Shown here: piece after piece, positions 17,521-27,074 of the stretch
Layout of the letters: every line of letters starts with the position of its first letter
Numbering within the stretch: the stretch's first letter is position 1
Assembly: GCF_052119645.1 (NCBI RefSeq)
Contig: NZ_JBGQOM010000004.1
Coordinates: 248,001-312,000 of the forward strand
From: Paraglaciecola sp030730205
GTDB taxonomy: Bacteria; Pseudomonadota; Gammaproteobacteria; Enterobacterales; Alteromonadaceae
DNA: 64,000 bases
Reading direction: 5' to 3'
The notes under the pieces: model-generated
What the model was told of the DNA's origin: nothing
The model's input: only the letters and a program-made list of their open reading frames with translations
The model's database searches: none
Position numbers and translations under genes: made by a program

Positions 17521-17799
17521 CTAAGAATGATTCGTTTTCGCTGCCCAACTAGCCACAAAATAGTCTTGCTTAAAGCGATACGCTACAAATAACTCGCTCG
17601 TATAATCAATAAACTTAAAGCCTTTAAGATGAATCCGCCATAGCATCCCTGTAGTTAAATCTCTACACCTTACTTGTGAAACGTTATTACTTTGACGCTG
17701 TTGTGCGAGTTACAAATCCAGCATACTCAAGGCTTTATGACCTAGCATAGTTGAACTCTTACGCTTCGCTGGGCTCAAATCTGAACCCTTCACAGACAT
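17521..17799 (-). pseudogene. possible decayed gene: frame with one internal stop
   Basis: On the reverse strand an ATG at 17799 opens 29 codons, meets TAA (17710-17712), then continues in the same frame for 62 more codons to a TAG at 17521. The second part looks protein-like (FKFIDYTSELFVAYRF, VASWAAK) and begins LAQQRQSNNVSQV. I do not recognise it. It could be a pseudogene remnant, a chance open frame, or a short real gene with its own start. It fills the space between the receptor terminator and phhB. Confidence 0.3.
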
Positions 17800-17820
17800 T
17801 GCATTTGGAGAAAAACGCGT

Positions 17821-18120
17821 ATGCAAAAATACACAGCTGAACAAATCGATCATGCTTTAAAAGAATTGAACGCAAATTTAGAAGACTCTCAACAATGGCA
17901 AATTGCTGAGGACAAACTTGTTAAAACGTTTAAGTTCAAAAGTTTTATCCGCGCTTTCGGTTGGATGTCACAAATTGCCATTTGTGCAGAAAAACTAAAT
18001 CATCATCCTGAATGGTTTAATGTTTATAACAAAGTAGAGGTTAAATTGACCACCCATGACGTGGACGGGATCAGTGAATTAGATTTTAAATTAGCGTCTA
18101 AAATGGAATTGTTTTATTAA
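17821..18120 (+). CDS. phhB: pterin-4a-carbinolamine dehydratase
   Basis: A 99-residue enzyme that recycles 4a-hydroxytetrahydrobiopterin made by phenylalanine hydroxylase. The signature HHPEWFNVYNKVEVKLTTHD is visible, with the catalytic His pair and later His in the expected order. GGAG lies nine bases before the ATG. The usual partner phhA is not adjacent, so the gene stands alone here, just upstream of the initiator tRNA. Confidence 0.93.
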   Translation: MQKYTAEQIDHALKELNANLEDSQQWQIAEDKLVKTFKFKSFIRAFGWMSQIAICAEKLNHHPEWFNVYNKVEVKLTTHDVDGISELDFKLASKMELFY

Positions 18121-18207
18121 AAACGGATAAAGTTGTGCGTTATTAATACGTTATGGTTATTTAATAATCAAACAAACGTTATTAAGAGATTTTATATGAT
18201 TCAGGCC

Positions 18208-18235
18208 TTGCGCCCAGCTAATGCCTATGTATAAT
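18208..18235 (+). promoter_or_regulatory. sigma-70 promoter of the initiator tRNA
   Basis: TTGCGC (18208-18213), a 16-base spacer and a perfect TATAAT (18230-18235), followed by a G+C-rich discriminator (ACGCCC). This is typical of stringently controlled stable-RNA promoters. It lies 58 bases before the mature tRNA end. Confidence 0.75.
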
Positions 18236-18292
18236 ACGCCCTCCTTCGAAAGGGGCTTATTTGAAAAGCAACTTTCAAAGTGAAAATTCAGG

Positions 18293-18369
<77 letters not shown>

Positions 18370-18376
18370 TATATTT

Positions 18377-18398
18377 AAGCCCTGTTATTACAGGGCTT
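18377..18398 (+). terminator. intrinsic terminator after the initiator tRNA
   Basis: AAGCCCTG (18377-18384), six-base loop, CAGGGCTT (18391-18398) and a T run. Confidence 0.9.
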
Positions 18399-18572
18399 TT
18401 TTATGCCTGTTTAAAAGTGACTGATACATGTTTATTGGTTTGTTTTACTCCTGTTATCAAATGTTTTGTAGAAACAAAGTGCTAAGTTAGGACGACATTG
18501 TGCCTCTAGCACGAACGAAATTGTTTTTGTTGATGGGCTCATCACTATCTTCTTTCTTCCGCGTTTTTTGGC

Positions 18573-18815
18573 TTGATACATCGCTTGTTCATCGAAACCG
18601 ATTACGGGGCTACTATCGAGACATTAGCCAAAAGAATAAACGGGGTACTAGATCAAGCGCTCTTACTCTATCAGTGCAATACACTTGTTGAGCTACAAAT
18701 AGTGGTCAGGGAATCGATGAGCACCTATAACCAGATGAGGCCGCACCTGAGTTTAGATATGAAATCACTTAGTGAAGCGCATATAATCAGAAGCCAGCGA
18801 AAAACGCGGGCTTAA
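18573..18815 (+). pseudogene. IS3-family transposase remnant (C-terminal fragment of OrfB)
   Basis: The last ~80 codons of an IS3-type DDE transposase survive. The AKRINGVLDQALLLYQ segment corresponds to the conserved ER(I/V)NG(I/V)LK region that carries the catalytic Glu neighbourhood, and it is followed by the YNQMRPHLSLDMK C-terminal motif. The earlier DD part, OrfA and the left end are missing. At 18820-18843 lies GTCAATTTATTTTAGAACGG, which resembles a right terminal inverted repeat of such elements. The fragment is not functional. It sits between the tRNA-fMet and the glucan locus and marks a past insertion. Confidence 0.8.
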
Positions 18816-18862
18816 CACCGTCAATTTATTTTAGAACGGAACAATGAAGCGATCAAAATATA

Positions 18863-19864
18863 TTAATTTACTTTTTTGACAGAGTCTCTAACGACTAATT
18901 CGGGTGTGAATAAGTGTTGGACATCTTCTTTACGATCAACATATAGATTGTTCAGTACCCAGCTGGCAGCGGTTTTACCGATTGCTGAGATAGGATAATT
19001 AATGGTTGAAAGTTTAGGGTAGGTGTAACGACTGAAAATAAGATTGTCGAAGCCCATAACCGATATATCGTCAGGAATATGACGGCCTTTTTCACGTAAG
19101 GCACTCATGGCTCCAGCGGCCATCTCATCATTTGCACAAGCAATGGCACTAAAATATAAGCCTGTTTCTAGTAAGTATTGAACGCCTTTTTGCCCTCCTT
19201 CTTCTTGAAAGTTACCTTCAAACATAAGCCTTGGATGAGGCTGTACATCAAATTCAGCTAAGGCACGTAAATGCCCCTTATAACGATCATTGGCATCTAT
19301 TTTCCATAAAGGCCCTGCGATGTAGGCAATATCACGATGGCCTTGTTGGAGTAAAAAATGGGTAGCGATGTAACCACCTAGTTCGTTATCTAGGCAAATA
19401 CAATTTGAGGCTATTTCTGGGATGTAGCGGTTTACTGTAACAAAAGGGATATTGCGTTTTTTAAGGTCAATTAGATAGTCATCAGACACCGCTTCTACAT
19501 GCAAAATAAGTGCATCGCAGCTGCGGCTAATTAGAAACTCAACCCCTTCTTTTTCGCTTTTTTCATCACTGTGGCCGGCGGTGATAACCGCATGTTTGCC
19601 AAATTCACGTAGGGCAAGTTCAATGTCACTCATCATGGTGCCGTAAAATGAACCGTGTAATTCTGAAACTAAAATTCCAACACTATTTGAGCGGTTTGAT
19701 GCAAGGGATTGCGCCATAGTATTGGGACGGTAATCCAACGTTTTCATGGCTGATAAGACTTTGTTTTTGGTTTTCTCACTGACAATAGAGTTATTGTTAA
19801 TAACTCTCGATACGGTTGCCAATGATACACCCGCGAGTTCTGAGACTTGATAAATTGTTGCCAT
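18863..19864 (-). CDS. LacI-family transcription repressor of the glucan locus
   Basis: A 333-residue repressor. The N-terminal helix-turn-helix (TIYQVSELAGVSLATVSRVINN) and hinge helix (YRPNTMAQSLAS) are standard, followed by a sugar-binding periplasmic-fold domain. It is the last gene of the leftward group GH1-GPH-LacI, 52 bases after the symporter. The operator type TGTAAGCGCTTACA in the GH1/gluP divergent region and before GH16 fits a LacI-family repressor, so it probably senses a beta-glucan breakdown product such as laminaribiose or glucose. The inducer is inferred. Confidence 0.93.
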   Translation of the reverse strand: MATIYQVSELAGVSLATVSRVINNNSIVSEKTKNKVLSAMKTLDYRPNTMAQSLASNRSNSVGILVSELHGSFYGTMMSDIELALREFGKHAVITAGHSDEKSEKEGVEFLISRSCDALILHVEAVSDDYLIDLKKRNIPFVTVNRYIPEIASNCICLDNELGGYIATHFLLQQGHRDIAYIAGPLWKIDANDRYKGHLRALAEFDVQPHPRLMFEGNFQEEGGQKGVQYLLETGLYFSAIACANDEMAAGAMSALREKGRHIPDDISVMGFDNLIFSRYTYPKLSTINYPISAIGKTAASWVLNNLYVDRKEDVQHLFTPELVVRDSVKKVN

Positions 19865-19916
19865 AGTGTAGCTAATATTCCATTAACACTGCTGCCTTAA
19901 AGGCATTAAGTTGTGC

Positions 19917-21242
19917 TTAGGTCACCTTACTCAACTCTTTTTGAATGTTGCTGACCTTTGTTTCGGTTAGCCGATAGTAGCGCATTATAAAAGCAACTAA
20001 CAAGGAGGCAATGCCAGGATAAATAGCAAATGAAAATACGATGCCTTGTTTCACGCTATCACTTTGCTCTGCTCCTGCTTCATAGCCATAAAAAGCTAAT
20101 AACCAACCTGCAAAAGCACCACCAAGAGCAAGACCAAGTTTAATAAAAAATACCACTGATGAGTATACAATGCCGGTTATTCTGATCCCCGTTAGCCACT
20201 GTCCATAATCTACCGTGTCCGCCATTTTTGCCCATAGAAGTGGAGTCGCCATTTGAATAAAGAAACTCCACAGAAAATACGCAATAAATGCTAAGAACAG
20301 TTGCTCTGCGCCAATAAAATAGCTCAACATACTGATAATCGCAGCCACAACTTGCAATCCGATATAGGCTTTCACTTTACCGATTTTTCGGGCGATATAA
20401 GGTGAACATAAACAGCCCACTATATTGCCTATCATGCCTAAGGTGATAAACGCAGTGATGAGCTCTTCGCGCTGTAAGTAGTATTTCACATAATAAATCG
20501 CCAGTGTTGAGCGCAGCACCATGCCAATTAATAAAAACAGAGCAGCCCCGCATAACACGCGCCATTGGTCATTTTTCAGCAGTGATTTAAAGTCTTGTTT
20601 GAGAGTGGTTTTAACATCACTCGGTGCAATTACTCTTTCTTTGGTGCCAAAAAAGCATAATAAAAATAATCCAATGCCCAAGATACTCATCGCGCCAATA
20701 GTCAGTTGGTAGCCCTTGGCTTTGTCTCCAGCTCCAAACCAATCAACCAGGGGCAACGTCAATGATGTGACGAGTAAACCACCAAGCATGGCGCAAACAA
20801 AGCGATAAGATTGTAGAGATACTCGTTCACCGGGGTCGCTGGTCATCACCGCACCCAAAGCAGAGTAGGGAATGTTGATTGAGGTGTAGGCAATCATCAA
20901 CAAGCTATAAGTCACAAAGGCATAAATAATTTTACCCTGAACCGACAAATCAGGTGTGGTGAAGGCGAGTACACTGATCGCGGCAAAAGGAACGCAGAGC
21001 CAGAGTAGGTAGGGACGAAATTTACCATGGCGACTTTGAGTGCGATCCGTTATCGCGCCCATCAGTGGGTCGGTGACCGCATCCAAAATTCTTACGGCTA
21101 AAAACATAGTGCCGACTATTGCAGGCGAAATACCAAAAATATCCGTATAGAAAAAAGACAAAAACAACATGACCGTCTGAAAAACGATGTTGCTGGCAGT
21201 GTCACCAAGTCCGTAGGCAATTTTTTCTCGAGTATGTAGCAT
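19917..21242 (-). CDS. GPH-family sugar:cation symporter (MFS)
   Basis: A 441-residue permease with 12 predicted helices of the glycoside-pentoside-hexuronide family (MelB/XylP-like). It begins EKIAYGLGDTASN and has the first cytoplasmic loop DAVTDPLMGAITDRTQSRHGKFRPYLLW, which carries the Asp residues used for cation coupling. It sits seven bases after the GH1 gene and before LacI. Probable cargo is a beta-glucoside such as laminaribiose, later split by GH1 in the cytoplasm. Confidence 0.9.
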   Translation of the reverse strand: MLHTREKIAYGLGDTASNIVFQTVMLFLSFFYTDIFGISPAIVGTMFLAVRILDAVTDPLMGAITDRTQSRHGKFRPYLLWLCVPFAAISVLAFTTPDLSVQGKIIYAFVTYSLLMIAYTSINIPYSALGAVMTSDPGERVSLQSYRFVCAMLGGLLVTSLTLPLVDWFGAGDKAKGYQLTIGAMSILGIGLFLLCFFGTKERVIAPSDVKTTLKQDFKSLLKNDQWRVLCGAALFLLIGMVLRSTLAIYYVKYYLQREELITAFITLGMIGNIVGCLCSPYIARKIGKVKAYIGLQVVAAIISMLSYFIGAEQLFLAFIAYFLWSFFIQMATPLLWAKMADTVDYGQWLTGIRITGIVYSSVVFFIKLGLALGGAFAGWLLAFYGYEAGAEQSDSVKQGIVFSFAIYPGIASLLVAFIMRYYRLTETKVSNIQKELSKVT

Positions 21243-21249
21243 AGATAAA

Positions 21250-22632
21250 TTAACCTATTAAATGACTTACACGATGAGGTCTGCTGTTTAATAAATTTCG
21301 ATACGCTAAACCACTGGCCTTAATTGTTCGTTTCATCGTTGCGTAATCAACATACACAATACCAAAACGTTTGGCATAACCTTCTGCCCATTCAAAATTA
21401 TCCATTAAACTCCAGGCGAAATACCCTCTTATATCAACGCCCTGTCTTATTGCGTCATCTACTGCCAATAAGTGACTTTGATAATAGTCTACACGTTGTC
21501 GGTCATTAACGGTGTTGTTGATAATTTTGTCCGGCATGGCCGCACCATTTTCAGTGATTAAAATGGGAGGCAGCTTATAAGTACGGTGCAAGTCGAGTAA
21601 AAGTTCTGATAAACCTTGCGGATATATTTCCCAACCCATGTCGGTTAGGGGCAGCGGTTTATCCATGACTTTTTGAAACCCTTGTTGAGTTTCTGCCTGA
21701 TAGATTTCGCGGGTGTAATAGTTAACGCCAATATAGTCTAAGGGCGCCGAGATAATCGCTAAATCGCCTTCAACAATATCAGGTCTATGGGCATGGGGTA
21801 GCTGATTGATTAAATCGGGATAAGCCCCTTCTAAAACAGGTCTGATATACCATTGATTAAAATGTTGATCGGCCAATTTAGCGGCTGCTAGGTCAGCGGG
21901 ATTTTCGGTGAGACTATGACAAGGACTGAAATTCAACACAATACCGTTTAAGGCAGTCGGACAGTTTTTTTGTAGAACTTGCATGGCCAAACCGTGAGCC
22001 AAAAGTAAATGATGAGCTGCTTTTTTTCCATACTCGGGGCCGATTAAGCCCGGCGCATGCACACCAATTTCGTAACCTAAATAGGCACTGCAAAACGGCT
22101 CATTGAGAGTGGCATAAGAGAATACTTTGTCGCCAAAGGCCTTGCTGATTAAGTCGACATAATTTTGAAATAAATACGCTGTTTGACGGTTGAGCCATCC
22201 ACCCATGTCTTCGATATGTTGAGGTAGATCCCAGTGATAGAGAGTGACATAGGCTTTGATATTTTTGGCCTGTAATTTATCCAGTATATTGTTGTAAAAA
22301 TCTACCCCGTCTTTGACTAATTGTCCCTGTTTATCAATCACCCGTGGCCATGATATCGAAAAGCGGTAAGCGTCAACGCCTAATGAAGCGATTAAATCGA
22401 TATCTTGTTCCCACAAGGAGAAGTGATCGCAGGCAGTCAAGCCATTTGAGTGGTCTTTAATTGTGCCGGGTTTGTCGCAAAAGGTATCCCATATATTTTT
22501 TAATCTTGAAGTTGCCCCACCTTCAATTTGAAACGCCGCAGTGGCCACGCCAAAAGTAAAATCGCTCGACAACAAACGCGAGTCGCTGGGTAGTTGCAGA
22601 GAATGGGTAAGAAGGGCAGGTTGCTTTAGCAT
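21250..22632 (-). CDS. GH1 beta-glucosidase
   Basis: A 460-residue family 1 glycoside hydrolase without a signal peptide, so cytoplasmic. The acid/base Glu (about residue 178) is in ATLNEPF and the nucleophile Glu (about 361) in ILITENGAA. The N-terminal FTFGVATAAFQIEGG and the C-terminal FAWSLMDNFEWAEGY are family signatures. I place the start at the ATG at 22632, behind AAGAGA; longer in-frame starts lack a ribosome site and add an atypical basic tail. It probably cleaves glucose from short beta-1,3/1,4/1,6 oligomers brought in by the adjacent symporter. Confidence 0.95.
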   Translation of the reverse strand: MLKQPALLTHSLQLPSDSRLLSSDFTFGVATAAFQIEGGATSRLKNIWDTFCDKPGTIKDHSNGLTACDHFSLWEQDIDLIASLGVDAYRFSISWPRVIDKQGQLVKDGVDFYNNILDKLQAKNIKAYVTLYHWDLPQHIEDMGGWLNRQTAYLFQNYVDLISKAFGDKVFSYATLNEPFCSAYLGYEIGVHAPGLIGPEYGKKAAHHLLLAHGLAMQVLQKNCPTALNGIVLNFSPCHSLTENPADLAAAKLADQHFNQWYIRPVLEGAYPDLINQLPHAHRPDIVEGDLAIISAPLDYIGVNYYTREIYQAETQQGFQKVMDKPLPLTDMGWEIYPQGLSELLLDLHRTYKLPPILITENGAAMPDKIINNTVNDRQRVDYYQSHLLAVDDAIRQGVDIRGYFAWSLMDNFEWAEGYAKRFGIVYVDYATMKRTIKASGLAYRNLLNSRPHRVSHLIG

Positions 22633-22722
22633 GGTAGTTCTCTTTTTATACGACATATTTCGGGAAGGCTTGCATAGCTTCACAACAATAAAAAACTAGA
22701 CATTTTTATTTGTTGCAATTAT

Positions 22723-22736
22723 TGTAAGCGCTTACA
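22723..22736. promoter_or_regulatory. perfect LacI-type operator in the GH1/gluP divergent region
   Basis: TGTAAGCGCTTACA is a perfect 14-bp palindrome with the central CG typical of LacI/GalR operators. It lies 91 bases before the GH1 start and 165 before gluP. A partial site (TGAAGCGCTATC) is at 22784-22795. The probable ligand is the repressor at 18863-19864, which may silence both directions at once. Confidence 0.85.
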
Positions 22737-22900
22737 TAAATGTTATATCGATGTTAATGTTGCGTCAATTAGAAATGTTACAGTGAAGCGCTATCCACTC
22801 AATTTATTCTTATTTATCAATGGTATAAAGCCTAATAAAGATAAATAAAATGGGTTCGCGATAGGCTTTTTTGTTCAATTATTGTTACTAAGGGTTAAAA

Positions 22901-24184
22901 ATGGCTCAAATACCAATGGCTGAGGTAGGCAATGCTCATGCTCAGCTTGCACCTGAACAGAAACATGGCTTTGCGCTAGTTTCGCTAACTTCGTTGTTTT
23001 TTATGTGGGGTTTCATTACCGCCCTCAATGACATTTTGATCCCTCATTTAAAAGACATCTTTGTTTTAAATTATGCCCAAGCTAATTTGATTCAATTCTG
23101 TTTTTTTGGTGCTTATTTCATTATTTCAGTTCCTGCAGGCAATCTTGTTAAAAAGATTGGTTACCAAAAAGGCATTGCTTCTGGATTATTCACGGCGGCA
23201 TTGGGCTGCCTTCTTTTTATCCCTGCGGCGGTATTAGAAATATATTGGATGTTTCTAGGGGCCTTATTTGTATTGGCCTCAGGTATTACGGTGTTACAAG
23301 TTGCGGCTAATCCATTAGTGACACTACTAGGCAGCGCGAGCAAGGCGAGTAGCCGTCTAACCATGACTCAGGCTTTCAATTCTTTAGGCACCACAATTGC
23401 GCCGATTATTGGCGGGTATTTACTTTTTAGCACTGTGCAATCAAATGTCGAAAGTGAAGCACAAAAGGTCATCGTTCCTTATATTGTGCTGGCATCAATG
23501 CTGGTCGCGCTCGCGGTTTATTTTTTGAACGTAAAGTTGTCAGGCACTCAGCCTCAGCAAGTTGATACGACGCAAATCTCATCCATGAAATCTTTATTTA
23601 AACATCGACATTTAACGTTAGGCGCCTTAGGGATATTTGCTTATGTTGGCGCAGAAGTGTCAATCGGTGGCTTATTGATTAACTTCTTAGGCGAAAAGCA
23701 CATCGCAGATATGCCTCAAGCAGTTGCTGCTAATTATATTGCCTACTATTGGGGGGGCGCCATGGTAGGACGTTTTATCGGTGCGGTGCTAATGCAGAAA
23801 GTGTCACCCAAACTTTTACTGAGCGTTAATTGTTTGATTTCAGTCTGTTTGTTAATGATCGCTATTTTAGGCTCAGGCCCATTGGCCATGTGGTCAATAC
23901 TGTTGATTGGCCTATTCAACTCGATCATGTTTCCTACCATTTTTAGTCTGAGTTTGTTTGGTTTAGGGGCTAACACCAGTCAGGGCTCTGGATTACTGTG
24001 TTTAGCGATTGTAGGCGGTGCCATTGTACCGGTTGTCCAGGGCTTATTGGCCGACCAAATTGGCTTGCAACTTTCATTTTTATTACCCGTACTTTGTTAT
24101 GCATATATCGCGTATTTTGCATTGTTTGGTTCAAATCCTCGCCAGAATGATGCTCAAGTTAACTCATCAGGAGTGCCCCTTTAA
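22901..24184 (+). CDS. sugar MFS transporter, FucP/GluP family
   Basis: A 427-residue, 12-helix proton symporter. The early ALVSLTSLFFMWGFITALND and FCFFGAYFIISVPAGNLV segments are diagnostic of the FucP/GluP (fucose, glucose/galactose) group. AAGGG sits nine bases before the ATG. Its stop overlaps the ATG of the GH3 gene (TAATG), so the two are translated together. In this locus glucose released in the periplasm is the likely cargo. Confidence 0.9.
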   Translation: MAQIPMAEVGNAHAQLAPEQKHGFALVSLTSLFFMWGFITALNDILIPHLKDIFVLNYAQANLIQFCFFGAYFIISVPAGNLVKKIGYQKGIASGLFTAALGCLLFIPAAVLEIYWMFLGALFVLASGITVLQVAANPLVTLLGSASKASSRLTMTQAFNSLGTTIAPIIGGYLLFSTVQSNVESEAQKVIVPYIVLASMLVALAVYFLNVKLSGTQPQQVDTTQISSMKSLFKHRHLTLGALGIFAYVGAEVSIGGLLINFLGEKHIADMPQAVAANYIAYYWGGAMVGRFIGAVLMQKVSPKLLLSVNCLISVCLLMIAILGSGPLAMWSILLIGLFNSIMFPTIFSLSLFGLGANTSQGSGLLCLAIVGGAIVPVVQGLLADQIGLQLSFLLPVLCYAYIAYFALFGSNPRQNDAQVNSSGVPL

Positions 24185-26727
24185 TGAAATTTACCCCTTT
24201 ACACACTGCGTTGCTACTCTCTTTGGTTGCTGTTGGAGGCTGCAGTCAAGCACCAGACAACAATACGACAGTAGAAAATAAAGCGACAACAACGAAAGTG
24301 CCAGATTTCTGGCCTGCGTTAGATATTCAGATTAAGTCGGATCCTACTGTTGAAGCCCAGGTGGCTGACTTATTGAGTTCAATGACGATCGAACAAAAGG
24401 TCGCACAAACTATTCAACCGGAAATCCGAGATATCACGGTGGCAGACATGCGCCGTTATGGTTTTGGCTCGTACCTGAATGGGGGAGGTGCTTTTCCAAA
24501 TAATGATAAACATGCCACGCCACAAGATTGGATAGCCCTAGCACAAAAAATGTATTTAGCATCCATAGATGACAGTGAAGACGGCTCTACCATTCCCACA
24601 ATGTGGGGTACCGATGCTGTGCATGGTCACAACAATGTTATCGGCGCGACGTTGTTTCCACACAATATTGGTTTGGGAGCAGCCCATAACCCAGACTTAA
24701 TGAAACAAGTTGCAAAAATTACCGCTAAAGAAGTGATGGCCACAGGTATTGATTGGATTTTTGCTCCTACCGTGGCCACCGTCCAGGACGATCGTTGGGG
24801 GCGAACTTACGAAAGTTATTCAGAAGATCCCGCAATAATTCGAGAATACTCTCATGCATTTGTGGAAGGTTTACAGGGTGATCCTCGTAGTGGCTATTTC
24901 AATGACGACAATGTTATTTCTACGGTAAAACATTTTGTTGGTGATGGCGGTACTGTTAATGGTGATGACCAAGGTGACAACGTATCAAGCGAACAACATT
25001 TGTTCGAGCGCCATGCACAAGGTTATGTGGGGGGCTTAAGCGCAGGAGCTCAATCGGTAATGGCCTCGTTTAATAGTTGGCATGGCGAAAAAGTACATGG
25101 TAGTCGTTACTTATTGACTGAAGTGTTAAAAGAAAGAATGGGTTTTGATGGTTTTGTGGTGGGCGACTGGAATGGTCATGGACAGGTGCCGGGATGCAGT
25201 AATGAGAGCTGTCCACAAGCAATGAATGCTGGTCTTGATATCTACATGGTGGCGACGCCAGCATGGAAGCCACTATATGAAAATACCTTAGAGCAAGTAA
25301 AAACCGGCGTTATTTCGATGTCGCGACTGGACGACGCTGTAAGCCGTATCCTGCGCGTTAAAGTGCGTGCAGGTTTATTTACTAAGCCTGCACCAGCCGA
25401 TAGAAAATTCGCAAACTTAGACAATGTTATCGGTAACGAAGCCCATCGAGCAGTGGCCCGTCAGGCAGTGAGAGAGTCTTTAGTATTGCTTAAAAATAAC
25501 AAGCAATTGCTCCCGATTAGGCCGCAGCAATCGATTTTAATCGCAGGTGATGGCGCTGATAATATCGGCAAGCAGTCCGGCGGTTGGACGATTACATGGC
25601 AAGGTACAGGTAATAACAACCAAGACTTCCCCGGTGGTCATTCTATTTATCAAGGTATAAAAGAAAAAGTCGATGCCGCTGGCGGCACCATTGTGCTTTC
25701 GGAAACCGGAGAATATACCGATAAACCTGATGTTGCTATTGTAGTATTTGGTGAAGAGCCTTATGCCGAAGGTAATGGTGATATCGATAACCTTGAATAC
25801 CAGCGTGGCAATAAGCGAGATTTAGCGCTTTTGAAAAAATATAAAGCAGCTGGTATTCCCACTGTTAGCATCTTTTTAAGTGGTCGTCCTCTGTGGGTCA
25901 ACCCTGAGCTCAACGCTTCAGATGCTTTTGTTGCAGCATGGTTGCCTGGCAGCCAAGGCGAGGGGGTGGCTGATGTCATCATGGCAAACGAAGCGGGTGA
26001 CGCTAGCTATGACTTCACGGGGCGCTTGCCTTTTTCATGGCCCATGACCCCAAGCCAATCCCCGCTAAATTTTTATGATGAGGATTATCAGCCCTTATTC
26101 AAATTAGGATATGGCCTGAGTTATACCAGCCCTGCTGAACTAGCCAATGACTTAAATGAGGTTGTTGCTGAGGAGGCTTCAGGCACTCAAACTCGCGCAT
26201 TGTTTGATAGGCGTGCGATTGCTCCTTGGTACGTTGCAACCCTTGATGACGGTAACGTGATGCAAATGAACAGCAGTACCTTAAGTACAGCTAGTTTGGC
26301 TATTCGTACTCAAGATAGACGGGTTCAAGAAGACTCATTGCAACTCACCTGGCTTGATAACAGTCAGGCTAAATTTTTATTAATGAGCAACTTTCCTGAA
26401 GATTTTCGTGCACTAAGCGACAGCCATTCAACTATTCAATTTGATATCAAATTATTGTCTGGCCTGCCTGAATCTATCTCGCTATCAATAGAGTGTGGTG
26501 AGCAATGTAAGGGCGAAACCTCGTTTGTCGACTTAATAGATGCAGATAACGACCAGTGGCAAACCATTACAATTGACCTACAGTGCTTTACGAATAAAGG
26601 TGTAAATTTTGCGTCAGTTATCGCGCCGTTCGTCTTACAAGCAAGTGAAAATACCAGCATTGTTATTTCAGACATCGTGCTAACGCCGCAAACAAAAGAC
26701 CTTGCATTGTTAAAATGTGAATTGTAA
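24184..26727 (+). CDS. GH3 exo-beta-glucanase lipoprotein
   Basis: An 847-residue glycoside hydrolase family 3 protein. A lipoprotein signal ends VGGC-S (Cys20), so it is anchored in an envelope membrane. The barrel has KHFVGDGG and the nucleophile Asp (about residue 328) in GFVVGDWNGHG. The second alpha/beta domain follows (REYPYAE-like GEEPYAEGNGD, SGRPLWV). The last ~160 residues form an extra beta-sandwich like that of marine ExoP-type glucanases. It probably trims glucose from beta-1,3/1,4-glucan oligomers in the periplasm and feeds the cotranslated sugar transporter. Confidence 0.94.
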   Translation: MKFTPLHTALLLSLVAVGGCSQAPDNNTTVENKATTTKVPDFWPALDIQIKSDPTVEAQVADLLSSMTIEQKVAQTIQPEIRDITVADMRRYGFGSYLNGGGAFPNNDKHATPQDWIALAQKMYLASIDDSEDGSTIPTMWGTDAVHGHNNVIGATLFPHNIGLGAAHNPDLMKQVAKITAKEVMATGIDWIFAPTVATVQDDRWGRTYESYSEDPAIIREYSHAFVEGLQGDPRSGYFNDDNVISTVKHFVGDGGTVNGDDQGDNVSSEQHLFERHAQGYVGGLSAGAQSVMASFNSWHGEKVHGSRYLLTEVLKERMGFDGFVVGDWNGHGQVPGCSNESCPQAMNAGLDIYMVATPAWKPLYENTLEQVKTGVISMSRLDDAVSRILRVKVRAGLFTKPAPADRKFANLDNVIGNEAHRAVARQAVRESLVLLKNNKQLLPIRPQQSILIAGDGADNIGKQSGGWTITWQGTGNNNQDFPGGHSIYQGIKEKVDAAGGTIVLSETGEYTDKPDVAIVVFGEEPYAEGNGDIDNLEYQRGNKRDLALLKKYKAAGIPTVSIFLSGRPLWVNPELNASDAFVAAWLPGSQGEGVADVIMANEAGDASYDFTGRLPFSWPMTPSQSPLNFYDEDYQPLFKLGYGLSYTSPAELANDLNEVVAEEASGTQTRALFDRRAIAPWYVATLDDGNVMQMNSSTLSTASLAIRTQDRRVQEDSLQLTWLDNSQAKFLLMSNFPEDFRALSDSHSTIQFDIKLLSGLPESISLSIECGEQCKGETSFVDLIDADNDQWQTITIDLQCFTNKGVNFASVIAPFVLQASENTSIVISDIVLTPQTKDLALLKCEL

Positions 26728-26732
26728 AAATA

Positions 26733-26793
26733 GGCATGCACAGAAAGCACAGCGTTCTGTGCATGCCCCAATGTGTTGACGTCTTCAACACAT
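26733..26793 (+). other. two tandem perfect hairpins after the GH3 gene
   Basis: Hairpin 1 has 13-bp arms GGCATGCACAGAA (26733-26745) and TTCTGTGCATGCC (26755-26767). Hairpin 2 has 9-bp arms ATGTGTTGA (26771-26779) and TCAACACAT (26785-26793). No T run follows either, so they may protect the mRNA 3' end or act as a weak terminator. Confidence 0.7.
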
Positions 26794-26856
26794 ACCTTGT
26801 TTATCATTTTTACCTTACCGTTTATTCTATTTATTAAATCAATTTAGTTTATGAAT

Positions 26857-26870
26857 TGTAAGTGCTTTCA
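26857..26870. promoter_or_regulatory. second LacI-type operator, upstream of GH16
   Basis: TGTAAGTGCTTTCA matches the perfect operator at 22723 in 12 of 14 positions. It lies exactly 250 bases upstream of the main operator at 27107, a distance compatible with repression by looping. Confidence 0.55.
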
Positions 26871-27074
26871 TTTTTACGGTCGCGAATTGTAACTAAATTG
26901 TTTACCTTTGCAGTTCGCCGAATTGTTTGAAACCCATTAAAGACTGTTTTTATACGCATGCTACTGCGCAGTGTTACGCAGTTTCCGTGATTATCGCCAT
27001 ATTCAGCATATATATCATACAAATTGAAGGTGTTTATTTTGTAATAAAGCGCAATGTTTAATGTTAATTAAATG

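Noticed and set aside
18500..18691. Separate 63-codon frame overlapping the IS3 remnant
   Set aside because: It is out of frame with the transposase motifs and has no features of its own.
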